Positions 23,571 through 35,213 of a stretch of DNA of 64,000 nt are shown here, in pieces. The notes under the pieces are model-generated. The model made no database searches. It was given only the letters and a program-made list of their open reading frames with translations, and had not been told where the DNA came from. The stretch is from Melanocharis versteri. Its lineage: Eukaryota > Chordata > Aves > Passeriformes > Melanocharitidae. The number at the start of each line of letters is the position of its first letter. Position 1 is the stretch's first letter. Where the stretch lies: NCBI GenBank assembly GCA_013397845.1, contig VZTG01004269.1, positions 106,090-170,089 on the forward strand. Reading direction: 5' to 3'. The position numbers and the translations under genes are program-made.

Positions 23571-26385
23571 ACATTTTAAGGTGTGGATCCCTGAGACACA
23601 CACTCTAGATCTCCGATTTCAAAGGTGCCTGCACCCATTGCTCAACATCTGTTGCATATCCACTGTGCAGTCATTTGGCCTTTTTTGCTTAAGACAGTGA
23701 CAAATCAACAACTTGAGCTGGATCGGGTGCCCATGAGGATATAACAGACTATTAAATACAGGTCTCCTGCATGCCTTAATTTCTGAACTTTATTGTAAAC
23801 TTGATAAGAACCCACACCATTGTGTTTCTTGAACAAATGCTGACAAGGTCAAATCCCTCCTGAAAAGAGATTAAGAGTGTGATTTGGGATTATTTTTACT
23901 ACTATTTTTCATTCAATAAGCAAATTTGAAAAAGCAGATCTTTCTCTGTTCTGTATGCCACCTCAGAGGAAAAAAATATTGTACCCATTAAATTAAGTTA
24001 TTTTCATTGTGAAAAAGACAATGGTATCTTGAACAAACAGAAGATATAAAAATAAACCTCTTTATTCACTTTTAGGAACAGACACCAATATTTTACATGA
24101 ACTACATAAGCAGAGCCATAGTGCCATGATAATCCAAGCACCATGAAATAAGATTTATCTTTGTGAAATCCTCTAGTACGCTGACCTAAACATTCATAAT
24201 GCAAGAATAATTCTTTATTTTGGGTCTAGTCTCTATTTAGCTTAGGAAGCAAAACAGAATTTAACAGATCTGTGATCACGCACTAAGAGCATATGCAGGT
24301 TTCACAAGTTCTCCTCCTTAGTACTAAGGGTTGCTACTGGATAAGGAACGTAATTTTCAGACGTAAAATATGATAACATCAAAAGTCTTTCATAGTTCCC
24401 TTAAGAACAAACTGTTAAAACCACTGTGAGTCTGTATATGTTACAGTTTCTGACCTTTTGTATTGTTTTTATCTGTGGACTGCATCATCTATACAGTCTT
24501 TACTTACAGTCACCCATTTTCCCACATCTTTAGTTTTTAAAAACATGTCTCTCATTAATGCTTTCAATAAAAGCTCCCACATAATCTGTCTCAGGAGTTC
24601 ACTTTTATTTTATGAATGGTGAACAGGATCAACATATAGGTCATAAACAATAGTGTTTTTCATTTTGAAGAAATATGGGATTTTAATTACATTGTAGAGA
24701 AGAAACTTAATATTTCCTGTCATCTGCTCCAGATATGTAATTCTATTGTTCTTCTGAAAGGTCATATGTAGAATGTCACATCTGCAAGGACACCCGTGAC
24801 CCCTATTGGCATACAAGTTTCTGCAAGATGGAAGCAGGAAGACTGAAAAATACTTCCCTGAGTCTCCAAAATAGATTATTAAAACTTATCCCAACAGCTG
24901 AGTTCCCCAAGGCATCAGTGTTATGTATACATATGCACAAAAGATTTAGCATTTAAAAATATCAGGAAGCATTTCCAAATCAGTCCCAAATGACTCTTAC
25001 AGCTTCTTTCCTTTGTTCATGGCTGGTTTGTTGGATTTTATGGTTTGGAGTTGGGGAGGTTGCCTTTAATTATTAATATTTTTACTTTTTGTAATTCATC
25101 AGAAAGAAACGAAAGATTATTTCTCTGAATGCCAGTAGCCCTGGGAACTTTCTCTGATGAAAGAAACTCTATTTTATGCATATCTCATCTTTACATCCCC
25201 CTCGTCTGTGAATACTAATACTAATGGCATTTCTTAACTCTGGAGCTTATTGAGGAAAAAAAACAGCGGGGGGATATCTTTAGGGAATACTGATATTTAA
25301 CTACTTCCTTTTTCTTAAATAAGTTTCAAAACAAATGCTGAACAAAATAAGGAAACTTTTTACCAAATATGAAAAAAAAAAAGAAGTTAAAATGGGAGCC
25401 TGGAAGCAACATTGCCTTGTCTTTTATGTTCACTTGTCTTGGAAATATGTACTTTAAATTCCTCAACCCAACCTTTTCTCTGTGAGTCTTGCTGTTGGTC
25501 AGACTGTATCTTTTCTCACGTATCATAAGCATTCAATTCCCTGCAATGCAATTAAAAACCCATCTTTCTTCAAACTGATTAAATCTTGCAACATCTGTGA
25601 GGGAAGAAAAGAAGGTATAAACATTCTCTTTTTCTTTACACAGATGGGAGGCACAGACCAACAGAATGCAAAATACTCAAGTGGTTGCTAAATGTTAAGT
25701 CCTATTCAAATAAAAAATGTGGGTTTGTGTTTTGCTGCTCTGAGTTCGAAGGGATTAGATTAAGATCACTGATCAAGTCACTGTTAAAAGGCAGAAAAAA
25801 CCAACAGCTTTTGGATTTCTAAGACCAAAGTGGAACATTCTACATACATTTAAAAAGATACAAGATGAGTGAGATGAGCTGCAATGGCAGTGGCCGGTTA
25901 TTTTCTGGGAAAGAGAAAAGGAGTTTCTCATCACTTATGAAAAAGGTTTCCATAATCATCTGAGCTGAAAATTAAGAAGGCCAGATTTACGTTTCAAGCA
26001 AAATTAAAGATCAGTTATGAAAGAACATATGGAAATAGATTTTAAAACATTTTTCCCCTTTGTGCTAGTATGAATCACAGACCTAAAAGCGTGTTAATTC
26101 CAGCAGTCACAACTGCTTTTTCATAAAGGTTTTATATCAAATAAAAAAAATTATACTTTTGTGGGTGTGCCTGTCTTTAAAATTATGGAAATATCAGTTA
26201 AAAATCACTTGTGTTTTTCCACAGATCTATGAAAATCTTGCGTTATGTGCTTTCCAGGTTCCACAGAAATGAGGCTTTGCTCTCCTAGGTGGAAGATTCT
26301 GTCTAAGAGAGTCTTGTTACATACTGTTTAGACTCCAAACTTGCCAGAGAAAACAGAGTTTTAAAAATATTGGTGGTGGGGTATT
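23571..26385. other. Unique AT-rich DNA, no gene supported
   Basis: About 2.8 kb without recognisable exons or mobile elements. Only short chance frames and A/T runs are seen, for example near 25370-25385. Confidence 0.5.
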
Positions 26386-26425
26386 TTTTGTTTGTTTGTT
26401 TGTTTGTTTGTTTGTTTGTTTGTTT
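26386..26425 (+). repeat. (TTTG)n microsatellite, about 10 copies
   Basis: About 40 bp of nearly perfect TTTG units following GTATTTT. A tetranucleotide repeat of this length is likely to be polymorphic. It is not attached to a recognisable retroposon. Confidence 0.93.
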
Positions 26426-28090
26426 CATTTCTAAAATGATTATGTATGTTTTTTTTCTTTTTTTACCCATGCTAAGAAAGTAGTACTGGAAGATGGAATG
26501 AAAAGACTCACTATCTCTTGCAGATTGAAATGTATCTGGAACTTAATAAGTAATTACTGTGACAGGACATTACATTTTTTTTCAGATTGTGAGATTCTTT
26601 AAGCTTTTTTTGCTAAGAAAAAAGAAACAACTTTTCTCCGTGGAACTTACAAAAATGATGTCCTATAAATGTTTATTTTTTCTCTTACCCTTAATTACCT
26701 ATGCTTGTTCACTGATACCTATCCCATATTATTCTTTGGATTAAAAAAAGGTATTGGGCTCTTGTAAAGCCTATAGACCTTAGTAATGATATCCTTGGTG
26801 CTTTTTTGAGATCCATGCTCCTGATGTCATTGAAATATGTAGGAGACAATCACAACCGTCCACAAAAATTGTAAGTGCACACATTTTAGTAACATCCTTT
26901 CTTGTTAAAGAAGAGAGAATTGCTGGACTGACACACCTCCATGTCTGTGGAATAGCTAAAATTATGTGATTTGGTGCAAGGCTTTGTGAATAATCTTTCT
27001 ACCTTTATCTCTATTTCAGGTAGAAGCAGCTGGAGCAGTAACTTCATCACATTAAATCCTTACACAAGCAGAGTTTTCTTTCATCCAGCTGTCTTAATTT
27101 CAGGGTACAAATAAAAGTTTCTCACTAAACTACACTTTTTGCTCTCAGTGTGGTCTTGATGCAAACTATATGTCAGACTTTTTTTGGAGATTACACGCTT
27201 TTAGATTTTCTTCACATATCTCTGTGTCCAGAGGGTAAAAATCTCTCTGCTTTTTGGTGCATATGGTTGTTCATTGTGACAACAAAATGAAACACGTAGA
27301 GCTGATTTAAATAACTATGTTGTAGTTTTAATTTAACTCTAGATAAAACAAAGAGAAGTGATCCGCTATCTGTATCTCTGTCACCGAAGAACTGTCTTCT
27401 GCAGAGTGCATGTGTCTCACTTGAAAATTTGCTAGGATTCTGTTGCAAGATACTTTTCCACATAAGTGATGGTTTTGTTTGCCAGAGGGATGTAGAACAA
27501 AAGAGGAGTTGGTATATGTGTAAATGAAATTTGCTTACATTTGTGGAAAAACAACATGTTCCTCTAAAGTAATCAGTGTAATTTTTTTTCTTAAAAAGTG
27601 TCAATATTAAAGGGAGAAACTGCTACATGGATAGTTCCTTTCCATTCAGGATTATAAGACCCAATTTTATTCCTGTTTTTTTTTAATAAAACAGCCTCCT
27701 GATCAATGTTTCAATGCTAAATAAATTTTACATGAGACATTAGTCTACTTTTAATATCTTTTGGTAATATAAAAAGATTGAGATAAGACAATAGTCAGAA
27801 TTATGTACTACCCATATCTACTCTCTTGATTTTACTGCAGAGATGTTATTTAAGCTTTGTTTTGAAGAAAAAGAAAAAATAGCTCCTTTTAAAATAAAAC
27901 CTGGAAGTGGTTCTGGGAATAGCTTGCTTGACTGATAGCTTCCCAAAGGCTGAAGGGTTAAGATAACCAGAGGTTTTTTGCCATGTTCTCTACACAACAC
28001 TTTTTGCATGTGCTCTTGATCCACAAATCCTTGAATACACCATGATGCCAGGGCATGCAACACACTTCGGGCTATAAGAATTCAGCTCTG
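26426..28090. other. Unique DNA, no gene supported
   Basis: The longest frame is 130 codons on the minus strand (27212-27604), with no visible family motif. No repeat recognised. Confidence 0.5.
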
Positions 28091-28138
28091 ACAGGCTGCA
28101 ACAAAGCCTTCACAACAGGCTGCAACAAAGCCTTCACA
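28091..28138 (+). repeat. Perfect tandem duplication of a 24-bp unit
   Basis: The 24-mer beginning ACAGGCTGCAACAAAGCC occurs twice head to tail with no mismatch (28091-28114 and 28115-28138). In one plus frame it duplicates the eight residues TGCNKAFT. I see no evidence that this frame (28055-28276) is a real gene. Confidence 0.93.
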
Positions 28139-28627
28139 CCATTAGTTATATTTTCAACCGGAAAAAACATTAAGCCCACAAAACCAGGAAATATGTACTT
28201 TGTTCAAAGGACATATTACCATGTAGGAATGAAAGCCAAGTCCGTGTCAAGCTCTGCTTGTTGTGTATGCAGCTAGTTTGCTCTAGACCAGCCTTGAAGA
28301 ACATAGGTGTGAATTACCCTCTGAAAGTGATCTGGAGATGAAAGGTAACTGCATGGCATAAATATGTTAACCAGCCAAATTATGCAGCCAAAGAGCACAG
28401 GTATCAGCACAGTAATAGGGAAGTCCCCTGGGGACCAAATCCCAATCCATTCCTGTGTCTATGATAACAATGTAAACTTAATTATTGGCAAGTTTTTGCA
28501 GATGACAGTCTTTGATGGGTTAATAAATGGTAAAAAGGAGGAGTTACTTCTGTTCATTTGTCATAATCTAGGTGGATGATCAAAGTGGAGATCATTCATT
28601 AAGCTTGCCTATAGTCTAGTGTGATTA
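28139..28627. other. Unique DNA, nothing recognised
   Basis: About 490 bp before the next LTR. There is no recognisable feature. Confidence 0.45.
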
Positions 28628-28632
28628 ATCTC
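28628..28632 (+). repeat. Target-site duplication, left copy (ATCTC)
   Basis: ATCTC precedes the TGTTGTGG end of the LTR and is repeated exactly at 28904-28908. Confidence 0.85.
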
Positions 28633-28903
28633 TGTTGTGGCTTAACCCCAGCTGGCAACTAAGTACCGCTTGCTCACTCACCCCTGGTGGGATGTGGGAG
28701 AGAACTGGAACGGCAAAAGTGAGAACGTTCATGCACTCCCAGCCTCGCTGGAGGGGTGGGGTGAGAGGCAGAGAAGGCCTTGCCACTGTATAAGCAAAGA
28801 AAACATTTCTGCGTTATGAACGCTATTCTCAGCACAAATCCAAACCAGCCCCATTATAGCTACTGTTAAGAAAATTAACTCTGTCCCAACCAACACCAGC
28901 ACA
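28633..28903 (-). mobile_element. Solo LTR, ERVL-like, internally deleted
   Basis: The ends are TGTTGTGGCTTAACCCCAGC and AACCAACACCAGCACA, the hallmark termini of a very common neoavian ERVL-type LTR, and a perfect 5-bp ATCTC duplication flanks them. The transcribed strand is minus. At 271 bp it is much shorter than I expect for this family (roughly double). The U5-side block ending near AAAAGTGAGAAC jumps directly, at about 28727, to the U3 block with CCAGCCTCGCTGG and GAGAAGGCC. The region that would hold the TATA box, R and polyadenylation signal is therefore missing. Since both termini and the duplication are intact, the deletion happened within the element. It cannot act as a promoter in the usual way. 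Confidence 0.9.
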
Positions 28904-28908
28904 ATCTC
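28904..28908 (+). repeat. Target-site duplication, right copy (ATCTC)
   Basis: An exact match to the left flank, which fixes both LTR ends. Confidence 0.85.
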
Positions 28909-31486
28909 CCCCTCTGAGATTAATTAGTCTCCTGCTCTGAACTGTTCTCTAGAGGGTACTATCATGCTAGCTTCCTCTACCGACTCTAAGGGACTCTAGG
29001 GAAATTAGCCTTTATAGACAAAAATTAGCCTTTGGAAATACATTCCCCTTCCCTGGTCTGACAAATATCTACATATCTAGGATGTGAATAATGCATATGC
29101 TTGTAGAGTGTCTTGCAAAATACCACTTGGGGAAAAAAAAAGGGCTCTCTTGACTGCTGCTGCACACAAAATATGCCTATTTTGGAATAAGTGAGGAGCA
29201 CAGGTACTCTTCAGTCTAAGGCATGAATGTGAAACCCTCTAAAATGGGAAATCACCAGGATTAATTAGAGCCAAGGAAAACTGTATCCCCCCACAGAAAA
29301 AGGGGGAAAAAATCTGTTTTTCTGTTTGTGAGGTCTTAAATGTGAACATATAATTAGTGTTGCTTCAGTTTTTCTTGCCTATCAAATAAGTAAAACATGT
29401 AATTTAATACTACATAAGCACAACCAGTGTGAAATTTTTCACTACAAAACCTCTTTTTTAGAGATCTTGTCTCTTTAACACAATGAACAAGCATTGCTTT
29501 TCCAGAAAAAGGAAGAGTCATCATATTTTTGGATCAGTGGGTAGTAGATGCAGCATTCCAAGGGTATTACACAGAACAAACAAGAAGGGTTTTTTTATTT
29601 TAGGTAGAGCATACCAAAGTCATTTCAGAATTTACTTTTTTCCCAACAGATCTAAGATCATCAAACTGTGAATGTTTTTGAAACATGCCAGTGCAGATTC
29701 CAAGATACTTTCCTACCAAAGACTGATTCTTTGCATTTGGAATGTGAAGGATATTCTATCATTAATTTTAAAACCTTTGACAGTAGGGAATTAAGGAGCA
29801 AAAATTATTAAACACTACATAGACTGATACTGATGTCAAAATATGAGGAAGTGAAGTCCTTTTTACTCACTGATATATTGGTATTAATTGTAGCTTTCCT
29901 AAACTAAATAGGTAGGCCCTGAACCAAAAAAAAAGGAAATAAAATATGTGGTCCTTTAGAGCACAGACTAACATAACATGCCACTTGCAAATGAAGTAAT
30001 TTTTGTTTAAGCTCATTCCTCCAAGGTATCTCTCTTGAAATCATATCTGTCTGGAGTTTTTTGGATACGGACACCATTAATTTATCTGCTTCACATATGC
30101 AAAGATTTCCCAAGATAAATAAGAAAAGGACAACATACAGGCAAACACACACAGTTTTTTAAATTATTATTTTATTGCTTATAAAAATAATTATGTAAAT
30201 ATCTTTATTTTATTTCAAGATAAAATTTCTAAGTTTATTTCAAATATTTAGTAAAAAATGGGACACGCTTTGTCCTTCTTTAATAGAAATGACACACAGG
30301 AATTTATTTAGCAGGAGTACGTTTGTACTCTACATCATAATAAAATCCAGACATATGGATTGTGCCTTTGTGATCTCCAAGCGTCTGTTTCTTCACAAAC
30401 TGTCCTCTCCAGATTACACAGGCATTTCTGAAAAGTTCAAAAAAAGAACAGATTCCATCTACTTATCATTCTGAACATAAGTAATAATGTAGTTTTATAT
30501 TATTTAAACATAATACCCAAAATAGAAGAGCATGTCTGCAGATGGATAACAATAATTATAAAAGCAGAGAAAGACTGTTAGAGTAATAAGTATGTTTTGA
30601 TTTTATGATCATCTTGTCTAGATTCTAAATTACCTAAATATGAGTTCTTTGATGCACAGTAAGCCTTAAAGCTAAATATTAATTTAAATGCCTAAGCTTG
30701 GAGTTTTGACTTTTGAAATGTTGATCCTAGATACCTGAATAAAACTTTCTGATATGATGTTATAAGTTATTGACTAAAAGTTTCAAATATTATTGAAACT
30801 TTATTATTTATTATTACTATTATCTGGTATTTTTCAAGCATGTTAATAATTGTCTTTTCTCCCTATCGATTTTCTCCCATTGAATCAGGGTACATAATTT
30901 AGAGACTCAATATTACAGATTTGATACCTGTGCTAAATTGGTCTAATTATGCAGCCCTTGATTTCACCAGCATACAAAAATGCAGAGCAAGAAAACAACA
31001 TCAGTTTCTCTCTGCTAATCTCCATCCTACAACTGGAGGTTTCACATGGTTATAAACAAGGTAGGCAGAAGACCTGACAGATAATGCCTTACACAGAAGC
31101 CTCATGGCTTTATCCTGTATCTTTTATTTTCCCTTTACGATCCTGACATAGAAAAGCTCTTGTTATTCTTGAAAATCAGGTATCCTTACAGGCATCTAAC
31201 TTAAAACTTCACTTTTTACAGGTCAAATTGTAACATTTTAGTAGCTTATATTCCAGTGAACTTAATTAGAAGTAGAACAAGAAAAGTGCAGCCTGTGTAA
31301 TGATGCTTTTTTAATGTTAGAGAGGATGACATCAGGAGCTGGGCACTTACTTTACCATATGAAAAGACAAGTAAATGCCAATTCAAATCACTTTTCTGGC
31401 AGTTGTGTGTTCTGTATTGCTATGGAGATTTATTCCTGTCCATCTGAATGTCCAGTCCTGTAAAAAGTTAAGTTATTCTATTTAAA
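28909..31486. other. Unique DNA, no gene supported
   Basis: About 2.6 kb, strongly A+T-rich around 30160-30290. It has short chance frames only. No mobile element recognised. Confidence 0.5.
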
Positions 31487-31755
31487 TCATAGAATCATAG
31501 AATACGCTGAGTTGGAAGGGACCCACAAAGATCACAGAGTCCAATTCCTGGAACCTGTGCGGGACACCGTAAGTGTCACACCATGTGCCTCAGAGCATTG
31601 TCCACACTCTTGAGCTCTGTCAGGCCTGGTGCTGTGACCACTTCCCTGGGGAGCCTGTTCCAGTGCCCAACCACCCTCTGGGTGAAGAACCTTTTCCTGA
31701 TATCCAACCTGAACCTCCCCTGACTCAGCTTCAGGCCATTTAGTAAGGATGAGGG
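31487..31755 (-). mobile_element. CR1 LINE 3' end, decayed
   Basis: The minus strand carries the last part of CR1 ORF2 and its short 3' end. Read on the plus strand, it opens with the octamer tail AATCATAGAATCATAGAAT, then GAGTTGGAAGGGACCCACAA, GAGTCCAA, and later CCAGTGCCCAACCACCCTCTG and GGTGAAGAACC. This is a 5'-truncated copy, the normal outcome of incomplete LINE reverse transcription. The coding frame is shifted and no intact product is possible. A 75-codon frame covering it is in a wrong register. Confidence 0.9.
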
Positions 31756-34556
31756 ACATTCATCAGCTCACATGTTCCTGTAAATCATCTCTGTCTCATT
31801 TTTTTGTTCCTTTGCTACCTTCTCTGTCAGTCAAACAAAGAAAAATTTAATTCTGAAGAAGAAAACCAAAATCTATGAATCAGAAAACAAAATGGCTTCC
31901 CACCATAACTTTCAGTATACAAAACAGATTCATGTAACTTGCGATCAATGTAGGGCTAGGGCTTAATGTACCATTAAAAAAATAATTCACATCCAACAAA
32001 AATCACCTCTGTACAACTGTGCCTTCAATTTCATAAAACAAGCCAGAGACACAGCATGAGGTTAAACATATCTAAATATCAGTAAATTACACACATAATT
32101 AAACACAGATTTGACTTCAATTACTTCTATTTTTTAAGATGAACAGTACTCAAGAGAAAGTAATATTCATGAATAGGAAAATAGGAAAAAACAAACCCCA
32201 CAATCAAAAGAGCTGATTTTATAAGTGCAAGACCTTCCCCTTCAGGTACAAACATGTCGTAAATTTTGAGCTAGGCTGTATCATTCAGTCTTTTCGTGGC
32301 ATTGTCTATTTAAAGAGCCTCATGCTCATAACACAATCTAAGTGAACCATATAAGGGACAGTCTTCAACATACGGTGGTGCTTGCTCTCTGTAAACATCC
32401 CCTACTTCAAATGGTTACCGTATCTTCTTGATTTACTACAATATGTTAAGATTATTATGAAAAAGCTGAGGAAAATGGAATATATCAGTCTTTAGGATCT
32501 GATTGAGTTGCCTTAAGGTTAGGTTTTAGTTTGTGCAAAAATCGAAAAGGACTGAATTGAGGATGCAAAGCATTTTTGAGAATATTGAGCCACTATTAGC
32601 CAAACTTCCCCTTACTCTCTATGCACAAAATCACAGTGTATTTCTACTCTGCAATGTGCTTTACTGTCAGTGTTTTTATGCTGACATACACAGCTGCTTT
32701 GAAATAGAAGCTGCCATATTGGTCCTTGCATAGAGAAAGAGATTAACTTCTTTCAGGTCTCAGATTTCAAGGCTTTTACTATTCAGATCTGTACACTGAT
32801 GTCATCTGAATTTTCTTCCCTTTCTACTTTTCTGTATACATTTTCTGTATATAGCTGTCTGTTTTGGCTGTCTTTTCAAGATTATGAAGCTATATTATCC
32901 CCTTAAGAAGCCTGATTATGACAGCATAATTAAAACGAAAGACTTCACTGCAAATGCAATGGGTTTGATTTTAATGGGACTACTTACAGAGTAGAACCAC
33001 TTCCTAAGTTGTGTGGTGTGTTACACCATACTTTGTTGGACTGAAGTTGATGAAGTTGTGCAGAAAGTAAAGGACAACTTCTGAATCAAGGTAATCAAAT
33101 TTTTGATTGTCATTAAGGAAACCTGGCATTTGACAAATATTCTTACTCTGTCAAAGTACTGGCAAAGGGAGGCTCAAAAAGGCTCAAAGGGAGGCTTTGA
33201 AGTGCAGTATTATGCTATCCACATGTGTTAACTTATTTTTGAAATCCCTGATTTGGTTTTTATGCTGAAGTAAAAATTATCTGCACCATCTGGCAGGAAA
33301 AAGATGATGCTTGGACTTAACTTCCAGAATTTTTCATTGCAGCAAACAATTTAAGAAGATGCATAAGAAGTACACAGAGAGCAGTGGTGGAAGCTTTCCA
33401 CTCTGTAATTACTTCATACTTTCTGTAAAAAGTCTTAACCTTCCAGAGGATGTTTCCTCTTCCATAAATATTGCTGGCACAGCAGAAAACAGCTGGGATT
33501 TTCTGTAAATATAAAACTCAGACAATTAACTCATGTACAACATACACGTCATCATGTTCATTTGCCATTTTCATGGTGGCTTGTCCTTTCTACATTTTAT
33601 TATTCATTTATGATAGCTATTATATGCCTTTCAGAGTCTATCTGGCTCTCCTGAGGAATATTTATGACTATTATAGGGCTCTTATGAGAAGACCCAACGA
33701 CAGTTATTGCAGAAACTCTGTGAAATGCTACATTAGTGCAGAGATATGCTGGTAGTAAAATACCTGAACTTGTTTCAAAGTATCCCTTGATGGAAATTAG
33801 AAGACGGGCTTCTACTGGTGAGGTTCTTTATCTCCTCTAACCCTATCACCTCAGACAACTGAGTAGCTCTGATTGGAAGTTTAGTATTCAGTGATTGCAT
33901 CTGATGCCTGAAAGCAAGAGGCTCTTGGAAAAGCTTCCAGTGGCAAAAAACAAGAAAACACCCTGTTTTCATAGGTATTTGCTGAAGCAATAATATAGAA
34001 GAAATAAAAATGGACAGACTTTAGGTGAAAATAGAAGGCCTGAAGTTGCCTCTTCTGACACTCAGGGGCATCTCGGTTTACCCTTTACTCCTCTACTTCC
34101 TTCTATTTTTAAGAAGGAAGGGTGGTGTCTTGAAGTAAACCTAAATAATGCAGTTCTGCACCACCTTCTGGGAGGGAAAGAATCTGGAAAGAAGAGAAAC
34201 AAATTGGGGAGGAGAAAGAAGGGCATAGCTTTCACTAGCTTTTTTTTCTTTTTCTTTTTTTAATCAGTGTCTAATTTCATTCCTGTATCAATAAATGGCT
34301 GTGAAGAAAACTTCTGAATCAGGTTTGTTCTACCATGTCCTTTAAAAATCTTTACTATTTTTCTAACTTTTGCCCCCTCTGTATAACAAAAAAGAAGTCA
34401 TTTTGGTTTAGAGCTAGGAGATTTTCTGGCATGTTGGTGATTGTTGCAAGAGCAAATATCCTATACTGCCACAGAATAAAGTTGAGGAACATCTTGGTTG
34501 GAAAATGAAAAAAGGTAATTTACTAGGATAAAAAAAAATTAAAGAAAGGAAAAGCG
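31756..34556. other. Unique DNA, no gene supported
   Basis: About 2.8 kb. A short word near 32958-33000 (AATGGGACTACTTACAGAGT) resembles text in very old CR1/L3-type repeats. Otherwise nothing is recognised. T-rich pyrimidine runs occur at 34240-34262. Confidence 0.5.
32950..33000. repeat. Possible ancient CR1/L3-like relic
   Basis: The sequence around ATTTTAATGGGACTACTTAC is reminiscent of the 'AATGGGACTACTCACAGAGTAA' type of text in ancient amniote LINE tails. The match is short and from memory, so this is only a suggestion. Confidence 0.25.
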
Positions 34557-34562
34557 AAGATC
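34557..34562 (+). repeat. Target-site duplication, left copy (AAGATC)
   Basis: The hexamer AAGATC is repeated exactly at 35208-35213, just outside the other LTR terminus. A 6-bp duplication is typical of class II (ERVK/alpharetrovirus-like) integration. Confidence 0.82.
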
Positions 34563-34783
34563 TAATGCATCTCCGTCCCTTGGGCTGGTGCGGCTAGCTC
34601 GCCCGGGAACAGCCGAGATCGACGTTATGGCCAAACCGCTGCCTGGTACGGCGGGAAGCCGGGGTGTCGCCTGGCGGGAAGGACAGCGGGGACTCACTCA
34701 GGGCCCGCTGTTCTACCGGTGACAAAGGCGCAGGAACGAGACAAGAGGCTGGAGGCAGCTCTTCGGTGTGAAACAGGAATGGG

Positions 34784-34789
34784 TTTATT
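34784..34789 (-). terminator. LTR polyadenylation signal AATAAA
   Basis: The plus strand reads TTTATT within GGGTTTATTGTGG, which is AATAAA on the LTR sense strand, about 165 nt downstream of the TATA box. That is the spacing expected when R lies between them. Confidence 0.7.
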
Positions 34790-34951
34790 GTGGTCGGCAG
34801 GTCGAAGAGAAGCAAACCAAAGCAGGGAAGGGTGAGCGCAGGGGACGAAGAGCCTGGTGCAGTTGCGCTTAAGCACCCAGGCGCAGTGAGACGCAGCTCC
34901 TGGGCGCCTGAGAGCTTAAGGCAAAAGACCCGAGGCACAGTGAGCAGCCTG

Positions 34952-34958
34952 TTATATA
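34952..34958 (-). promoter_or_regulatory. LTR TATA box
   Basis: TATATAA on the minus strand, within GTAGTATATAACAGGCTG. It sits roughly 250 bp inside the 5' (U3) end of the LTR and upstream of the AATAAA signal, as in a functional retroviral U3/R boundary. Activity cannot be judged from sequence. Confidence 0.65.
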
Positions 34959-35207
34959 CTACAACAGAATAGGTGGGGTTGAGGAGTACTGACCGGTTAA
35001 AATCGAGTAGGGGGGGGTAACTCAGTAAATGGACCTATAACAGGTAACCTGGGCGGGGAGAACTGTTAACAGACAGGTAACCAGGGTGGGAGCAACCACT
35101 TAGGTAAAAGGTTTAGAGGGGGGGTTTCCTCTAAGTCCCAGTGTACTCTTCTGGGCTCTTCAGGTCCCAGCTTTGGGCCTGCAGTCCAATAAGAGGCCAC
35201 CGCAACA

Positions 35208-35213
35208 AAGATC
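35208..35213 (+). repeat. Target-site duplication, right copy (AAGATC)
   Basis: The second exact copy of the hexamer flanking the class II LTR. Confidence 0.82.

Larger units (their letters stand above)
34563..35207 (-). mobile_element. Solo LTR, class II (ERVK-like), promoter signals intact
   Basis: On the minus strand the element opens TGTTGCGGTGGCC at 35207. It has TATATAA at 34958-34952 and AATAAA at 34789-34784, and it ends near 34563. A perfect 6-bp AAGATC duplication flanks it. The expected 3' terminus GCAACA reads GCATTA, so the CA end seems to have mutated. The 645-bp body is clearly GC- and CpG-rich compared with its AT-rich surroundings, and the order U3, TATA, polyadenylation signal, GC-rich U5 is that of a retroviral LTR. 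No internal coding region is present. Several 60-114-codon frames on both strands are by-products of its composition. The 6-bp duplication argues for class II rather than ERVL. The exact family is not named. Confidence 0.85.

Noticed and set aside
27212..27604. 130-codon minus-strand open frame
   Set aside because: No recognisable similarity. It is AT-rich with typical chance composition.
34594..34938. 114-codon minus frame, proline/leucine-rich
   Set aside because: It lies within the R/U5 part of a GC-rich LTR and starts close to where LTR transcripts would begin, but there is no attached gene.
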